DNA from: Deltaproteobacteria bacterium | GTDB lineage: Bacteria; Myxococcota_A; Polyangia; JAAYKL01 | DNA: 64,000 bases | Reading direction: 5' to 3' | Assembly: GCA_016936575.1 (NCBI GenBank) | Contig: JAFGXQ010000114.1 | Coordinates: 1-64,000 of the forward strand | Shown: positions 59,602 through 64,000 of the stretch, piece by piece | Position numbering within the stretch: position 1 is the first letter of the stretch | Layout of the letters: every line of letters starts with the position of its first letter | Program-made: the position numbers and the translations under genes | Notes under the pieces: generated by a model | Database searches by the model: none | Told to the model about the DNA's origin: nothing | Seen by the model: the letters and a program-made list of their open reading frames with translations, nothing else

Positions 59602-59749
59602 TAATATTTTAATATATATTGTTTTAAATTTCTGCTCATTAAGTGGATTGAGGCCTGACTATTCCTGAAAAATAGTGTAAAGCGATAGCCGACGACCTCC
59701 ATATCGTTGCCATATGCACCAACTGCCGCCACGGCAAGGAGTATTGAAA

Positions 59750-60994
59750 ATGTCAATAATAAAGCCTTTTTATGGTATTCGACCGATTAAAGAAAAAGTC
59801 GCGGAAATCGCAAGCCCCCCGTATGATGTGCTGAACTCCAAAGAAGCGGCCCAGATGGCGCAGAATAACCCGAACAGCTTTTTGCGCGTCGTGAAACCCG
59901 AAATCGATTTGCCGGACGACACCGATCCATATAGTGATGCGGTGTATGCACAGGGCAAAGCCAATTTACATCGGTTGATAGATAACGGGCTCATGGTGCA
60001 GGATTCTGAGGCGTGTTTGTATCTGTATCGTCAAATAATGGAAATTCAAGGGAAAAGTCATTCCCAGGTTGGAATCGTCGCAGGCGTGAGTGTCGAGGAA
60101 TACGAGCAAGGATTAATAAAGCGGCACGAGTTTACTCGTGTTGCGAAAGAAGCGGATCGAACCCGACATGTTGAAGAATTGAACGCGCAGACCGGGCCTG
60201 TTTTTCTGACATATCAGGCGAACTTGGTTATCAACGAAGTGGTGGCGAAACGAATCAGTAATGAGCCCACGTACGACTTTACGGCCAGTGATGGAATTCG
60301 TCATACGTTCTGGGTGGTGAATGACGCCGCTGAAATAGATGTGCTTGTACGAGCCTTTGCGGAAGTACCCTGTTTATATATTGCCGATGGACATCATCGG
60401 TCCGCATCGGCATGCACAGTGGGAAAAAAACGACGAGAGGCGAATGCCCATCACACCGGAGAAGAACCGTATAATCATTTTCTGGCAGTCATTTTCCCGC
60501 ACGACCAGATGATGATTCTTGATTACAATCGGTTGGTATTTGATTTGAATGGGCTGGATGAAGAGGCATTTTTGAATGCAGTTTCCGAGAAATTTAACGT
60601 GTCAGAGGCGAATCAGCCCAAACCGAGCAAAGCGCGCGAGTTCGGCATGTATTTGAATGAGAAATGGTATCGACTTTCGGCCAAAGCAGGTACGTTTAAT
60701 GAATCGGATCCGGTTGAAAGTTTGGATGTGGCGATTCTTCAGAATAATTTGCTGTCGCCAATTCTGGGTATCGGTGATCCGAGAACAGATGAGCGAATTG
60801 ATTTTATCGGTGGCATTCGCGGTACAAAGGAGTTGGAAAAGCGAGTGAAAGAAGAAGGAGCGGTTGCGTTCGCTATGTATCCGACATCGATTGAGCAATT
60901 GATGTCGATTGCCGATGCCGGAGAAGTCATGCCGCCGAAATCGACCTGGTTCGAGCCGAAACTTCGTTCCGGGTTGGTGGTCAAACCTCTGTAA
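59750..60994 (+). CDS. DUF1015 family protein
   Basis: This 414-residue protein has the DUF1015 order: IIKPFYGIRPIKEKVAEIAS at the start, PPYDVLN, a helical middle (GIVAGVSVEEYEQGLIKRHE), and the hallmark LYIADGHHRSASACTVGKK (about 219-237) with GHHR. The family is often found near serine-metabolism genes; its reaction is unknown. The start at 59750 follows AAGGAG. serS lies 0.8 kb downstream on the other strand. Confidence 0.92.
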   Translation: MSIIKPFYGIRPIKEKVAEIASPPYDVLNSKEAAQMAQNNPNSFLRVVKPEIDLPDDTDPYSDAVYAQGKANLHRLIDNGLMVQDSEACLYLYRQIMEIQGKSHSQVGIVAGVSVEEYEQGLIKRHEFTRVAKEADRTRHVEELNAQTGPVFLTYQANLVINEVVAKRISNEPTYDFTASDGIRHTFWVVNDAAEIDVLVRAFAEVPCLYIADGHHRSASACTVGKKRREANAHHTGEEPYNHFLAVIFPHDQMMILDYNRLVFDLNGLDEEAFLNAVSEKFNVSEANQPKPSKAREFGMYLNEKWYRLSAKAGTFNESDPVESLDVAILQNNLLSPILGIGDPRTDERIDFIGGIRGTKELEKRVKEEGAVAFAMYPTSIEQLMSIADAGEVMPPKSTWFEPKLRSGLVVKPL

Positions 60995-61095
60995 TAGCAA
61001 TAAATAATATTCCGCTATAAATCTTGCGGATTGGGCACCAGGTGGGTTAAGGCCTGGGTATTCGTGTCCATTTTGCTGCCCGTCGATGCACTGGA

Positions 61096-61124
61096 TTGAC
61101 TGCAGGTAGTACATGTGCTACACT
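61096..61124 (+). promoter_or_regulatory. Promoter of cdnL with an overlapping palindrome
   Basis: TTGACT (61096-61101) and TACACT (61119-61124) are 17 bp apart, with a TG one base before the -10 (extended -10). The imperfect palindrome GTAGTACATGTGCTAC (61106-61121, 14 of 16 symmetric) fills the spacer and overlaps the -10, a classic repressor-operator layout. The leader would be about 90 bases. Confidence 0.6.
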
Positions 61125-61219
61125 GCATGCTCGTTTTTACGTAGCCTGTTCGGAAAAAGGGGGAGCGGGTTACGACAGTGGATTGGCCAGAACATTTTTT
61201 GCACAGGAAAGTCAATTTC

Positions 61220-61717
61220 ATGGCTGAAGCAAAGCAATTTAAAGTCGGTGATAAAGCGGTGTATCCAGCTCACGGCGTAGGCGAAATTACCGATATTATG
61301 ATTCGCAAGCTGGGCGGTCAGGAGCGCCAGTTTTATACCTTGAAAGTTTTGGAAAACGGTATGAAAATTATGGTGCCGGTGGCCACAGCGGCGGCAGCGG
61401 GATTACGCCCCATCGTTTCGTCGAAAGAGGCGAAAGAGGTTTTCAATGTATTGAAATCCGATGATGTCGCGGTAAAAACGCAGCCGTGGAATAGACGATA
61501 TCGCGAGTACATGGATATGTTGAAAAGCGGGTCTCCTTTTGAGGTTGCAAAAGTATTGCGGGATTTATATCGACTCAAGTTTGAAAAAGAGTTGTCTTTC
61601 GGTGAACGACGTTTGCTGGATACCGCAAATACCTTGCTGATTGTCGAGCTTTCATTGGCATTGAAGACCAAAGAAGAAGACATTAAAAAGCAGGTCGAGG
61701 AGATTTTTGTTTCCTAG
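61220..61717 (+). CDS. cdnL: CdnL/CarD-family RNA polymerase-binding regulator
   Basis: CdnL stabilises RNA polymerase open complexes at rRNA and growth promoters by contacting the beta subunit and upstream DNA. This 165-residue protein has the N-terminal Tudor-like RNAP domain (FKVGDKAVYPAHGVGEITDI, then LKVLENGMKIMVPVATAAAA) and the helical DNA-binding half (MDMLKSGSPFEVAKVLRDLY, LSFGERRLLDTANTLLIVEL). Length matches CdnL rather than the longer CarD with an AT-hook tail. The start at 61220 follows AGGAAAG; 61178 is less likely. Confidence 0.96.
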   Translation: MAEAKQFKVGDKAVYPAHGVGEITDIMIRKLGGQERQFYTLKVLENGMKIMVPVATAAAAGLRPIVSSKEAKEVFNVLKSDDVAVKTQPWNRRYREYMDMLKSGSPFEVAKVLRDLYRLKFEKELSFGERRLLDTANTLLIVELSLALKTKEEDIKKQVEEIFVS

Positions 61718-61755
61718 ATTATTTCTGGTAATTAAGAAGTATTTTTTTGCGAATC

Positions 61756-61788
61756 AGGGCGCCATCTCATAAGGGAGGCGCCCTTTTT
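61756..61788 (+). terminator. Rho-independent terminator of cdnL
   Basis: AGGGCGCC (61756-61763) pairs exactly with GGCGCCCT (61777-61784) around a 13-base loop, followed by TTTT. It stands 39 bp after the cdnL stop and before the convergent serS gene. Confidence 0.85.
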
Positions 61789-61813
61789 GTAATCTGACGC
61801 GGCGCATGAAAAA

Positions 61814-63088
61814 CTACTGCTTGGTAATTCGTTCCTTACCACCCATGTATGGACGCAAAACTTCGGGGATGATGACAGTACCGTCTGCCTGCTGATATTG
61901 TTCTATAATGGAGATGACCACTCTGGGAAGCGCGAGTCCGGAACCGTTCAGCGTGTGTACGTATCTATTTTTGCCGTCGTTATCTTTAAACCGGATTTTC
62001 GCACGTCTGGCCTGGAAATCCTGAAACAAACTGCAACTTGACACCTCAAGCCATTCGTTCGTTCCCGCAGCCCAGGTCTCCAAATCGTATTTGAAACAGG
62101 CAACAAAGGATAGATCGCCTGCTCCGATGGTGAGAATTCGATGGCGCAAACCCAGCAGTGAAAGTAGTTTTCTGGCGTCTTCGGTCAGTTGTTCGAGGGC
62201 GGCGCGGCTCGCATCGGGGTGTTCAAAGCGGACCAACTCCACTTTGTCGAATTGGTGGCCGCGTTTGATGCCGCGCGTGTCTTTGCCATGGCTCATTTTC
62301 TCCCGGCGGAAGCAAGGCGTGTAGGCCACATGCTTGATGGGAAGAGAGTGAACCGACAGGATTTCATTTCGATAAAAGTTGGTCACCGGAACTTCAGCGG
62401 TGGGTACAAACCAATGGTCTCCCTCAATGTCGCGGTAAAGATTTTCGCCAAATTTCGGAAGATTCCCGGTGCCGAACAGGCATTCTTCGCGAACCATCAC
62501 CGGCGGATACAGTTCCTGGTATCCGTGTTGTTCCGTGTGTACGTCGAGCATCCACGAAATGAGTGCCCGCTGAAGCTTCGCACCCTGCCCGCGAAGAACG
62601 TAAAAACGTGAACCGGAAATCTTCTGTCCACGTTCGAAATCGATGATTCCCAAATTTTCCATGAGCTCCCAGTGGGGCTTCGGCGTGAAATCGAACTCAG
62701 GGAGATCGCCGAATACTTCTTTTTCTGTGTTGCCGCTTTCGCCGTCTCCGACCGGGACTTCCGCGAGCGGAATATTTGGGACAGTGAGCATGAGTCGTTC
62801 GAGTTCCTGTTCCACTTCCGGAACCTCGTTGCCCAGCGCCTTCAGGTCTCCTTTCAGGGACGATACCGCCGCAATGAGCTCCTGACGTTTATTTGGGTCG
62901 TTCTCACGGCCGATGTTTTTCGAGGATACGTTCAATTGCGCGCGCATGTCGTCGCCTTTTTGCTGAAGGGTACGACGCTTCAGGTCGAGCTCCAGAATTT
63001 GGTCGACAATAGCGCTATTGGTGCCGGCGAGTTCAAGGCCCTTTTTGACGGCATCCGTTTCCTGACGGATTCGTTGAATATCTAGCAT
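61814..63088 (-). CDS. serS: Seryl-tRNA synthetase
   Basis: SerS charges tRNA-Ser and tRNA-Sec. The 424-residue protein has the N-terminal coiled-coil arm for the tRNA variable loop (about 30-105: ILELDLKRRTLQQKGDDMRA, VSSLKGDLKALGNEVPEVEQ), then the class II core with motif 2 (CFRREKMSHGKDTRGIKRGHQ) and motif 3 (LNGSGLALPRVVISIIEQYQ). Length and order are standard. It is 30 bp downstream of the response-regulator gene and probably cotranscribed with it. Confidence 0.97.
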   Translation of the reverse strand: MLDIQRIRQETDAVKKGLELAGTNSAIVDQILELDLKRRTLQQKGDDMRAQLNVSSKNIGRENDPNKRQELIAAVSSLKGDLKALGNEVPEVEQELERLMLTVPNIPLAEVPVGDGESGNTEKEVFGDLPEFDFTPKPHWELMENLGIIDFERGQKISGSRFYVLRGQGAKLQRALISWMLDVHTEQHGYQELYPPVMVREECLFGTGNLPKFGENLYRDIEGDHWFVPTAEVPVTNFYRNEILSVHSLPIKHVAYTPCFRREKMSHGKDTRGIKRGHQFDKVELVRFEHPDASRAALEQLTEDARKLLSLLGLRHRILTIGAGDLSFVACFKYDLETWAAGTNEWLEVSSCSLFQDFQARRAKIRFKDNDGKNRYVHTLNGSGLALPRVVISIIEQYQQADGTVIIPEVLRPYMGGKERITKQ

Positions 63089-63118
63089 AATATTTTTCCG
63101 GGGGTTGAAAGAAACAGG

Positions 63119-64000
63119 TTATTCGTTGAGCAGTTCATTTAACTTTTCGCGGATGATGGCTTCTGCCAGATCCGGGACCACTTCCCAGACCACTTTTTCG
63201 ACCACATCCTCGGTCAGCGCCATAATTGCCTGAGCTTGTTCACTTGTCAAGCCCTCAACGCCACCGGCAACTGCTGCCGCTGCACGACTTGCCGCTTCAG
63301 CGATTGGAGAAGCAGAAGCCGGAGCGGGCGCCTGTGATGTACGGGAAATGGGCGGTATTTCATCGGTATGCGCAGCCCCTTCGAGTTCAATGGCATCATC
63401 CCGTACTTCTTGAGGAATATGGCCGCCCTGTTCGTTCATTTGCGCCAGTTCAGCAAGTGTACCCACTTGAATCTCGCTGCTGTTGTCTTCATCGGCCAGT
63501 TCGATGGGTTCGGGCTCGACAGCGGCGGGAGGGACCTCAATTTGCGGTTGTGTTTCCGGGAACTTGGGTGTGGATGGATCTGCCACTGCGATAGGTTGAA
63601 CAGCAGGAGCGGGCGCATCGGAGAGACCGGGGCGCGGAAATGCGTGAAGCGTCGAATTGGTGGACGGCGCTTCGCTGAGTGCATCTTTCCTTGGAACCGG
63701 CGGCATATGCAGGTTCGGACGTGCAGGCGCAACGCCCAGGCCGCTAGACACTCCAGTCACGCTGGGACGCTCGGCTTCTTCTGCACATAGTTCCTTCACG
63801 CGTGTGATCAGCTTGGTGGTGTCGAACGGTTTTTTAATGTGCTCGGTTGCGTCCACCGTTTTACCGCGGGATTCATCGTACGGATTGGAGATCCCGCTCA
63901 TGATGACAACCGGTGTAGCCGAAAGAGAACCATTGTTTCGAATGGCTTCGCAAACATCGTACCCGCTGACTCCGGTCATGCCGGCGTCGGCGATAATGAT
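63119..64000 (-). CDS. Response regulator with a Pro-rich linker (partial, cut at the window end)
   Basis: The frame is open to the last base, so the start lies outside the window. The visible part begins IIIADAGMTGVSGYDVCEAI, in which the Asp of ADAGM fits the phosphoacceptor position. The receiver domain continues with TPVVIMSGISNPYDESRG and IKKPFD, which has the conserved Lys. A Pro/Ala/Glu-rich linker follows (about 200 residues), then a helical tail EDVVEKVVWEVVPDLAEAII to the C-terminus. This tail recurs in response regulators of deltaproteobacterial type. There is no DNA-binding domain in the part seen, so it likely acts through protein contacts. Confidence 0.85.
   Translation of the reverse strand: MIIADAGMTGVSGYDVCEAIRNNGSLSATPVVIMSGISNPYDESRGKTVDATEHIKKPFDTTKLITRVKELCAEEAERPSVTGVSSGLGVAPARPNLHMPPVPRKDALSEAPSTNSTLHAFPRPGLSDAPAPAVQPIAVADPSTPKFPETQPQIEVPPAAVEPEPIELADEDNSSEIQVGTLAELAQMNEQGGHIPQEVRDDAIELEGAAHTDEIPPISRTSQAPAPASASPIAEAASRAAAAVAGGVEGLTSEQAQAIMALTEDVVEKVVWEVVPDLAEAIIREKLNELLNE

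Overview
The window looks like a chromosome segment from a Gram-negative, non-parasitic bacterium of the old deltaproteobacterial group, most likely Myxococcota, Bradymonadota or a relative. This is inference. It rests on many secreted lipoproteins (two with long Asp-X spacers), a pilMNOPQ cluster, a GltJ/AgmX-like zinc-ribbon/GYF/TonB-C protein, a eukaryote-like Ser/Thr kinase, CdnL/CarD and an ECF sigma factor paired with a FecR-type protein. I found no phage, insertion sequence, CRISPR array, rRNA or tRNA.

Layout. 0.2-5 kb: secreted and lipoprotein genes around a MntA-HepT toxin-antitoxin pair. 4.8-9.7 kb: aspS with two small downstream genes, divergent from glmS. 9.7-10.1 kb: two structured non-coding elements. 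10.1-14.3 kb: a tightly overlapping five-gene minus-strand operon (ribF, a small TPR/DUF4912-like gene, trmL, two lipoproteins). 14.7-18.4 kb: a MarR regulator, a Tat-exported alkaline-phosphatase-superfamily lipoprotein and a sigma-28-type factor. 18.9-26.2 kb: HTH regulator-pilM-pilN-pilO-pilP-pilQ, where PilQ carries a coiled coil of nearly 500 residues. 26.3-32.2 kb: a lipoprotein, a membrane-anchored protein, pyrE and a membrane/spermidine-synthase/repeat fusion. 32.2-35.1 kb: a GH74 xyloglucanase lipoprotein. 35.4-40 kb: a HEAT/discoidin protein, a frameshifted gene, then ECF sigma plus FecR-like protein. 40.3-44.1 kb: a two-domain Clp ATPase and a Ser/Thr kinase in one operon. 44.5-48.6 kb: a Cys-rich lipoprotein, a beta-helix lipoprotein and HtrA. 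48.7-54 kb: a membrane-anchored PilB/GspE-type ATPase, a transmembrane zinc-ribbon protein and the GltJ-like protein. 54-64 kb: pepA, a small conserved protein, comEA, two TPR proteins, a DUF1015 protein, cdnL, serS and a response regulator cut by the window end.

The main theme is the cell envelope and surface motility: the T4P alignment complex and secretin, a second PilB-like ATPase, a GltJ-like trans-envelope protein, HtrA quality control and many lipoproteins. Housekeeping genes (aspS, glmS, ribF, trmL, pyrE, pepA, serS, cdnL) are interspersed. The best candidates for new biology are the 48.7-54.0 kb ATPase/zinc-ribbon/GltJ-like block, the giant coiled-coil PilQ, the Clp ATPase with an unusual first ATPase ring beside a kinase, and the structured intergenic elements near 9.8-10.1 kb. 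All functions are read from sequence motifs alone; no search was run.
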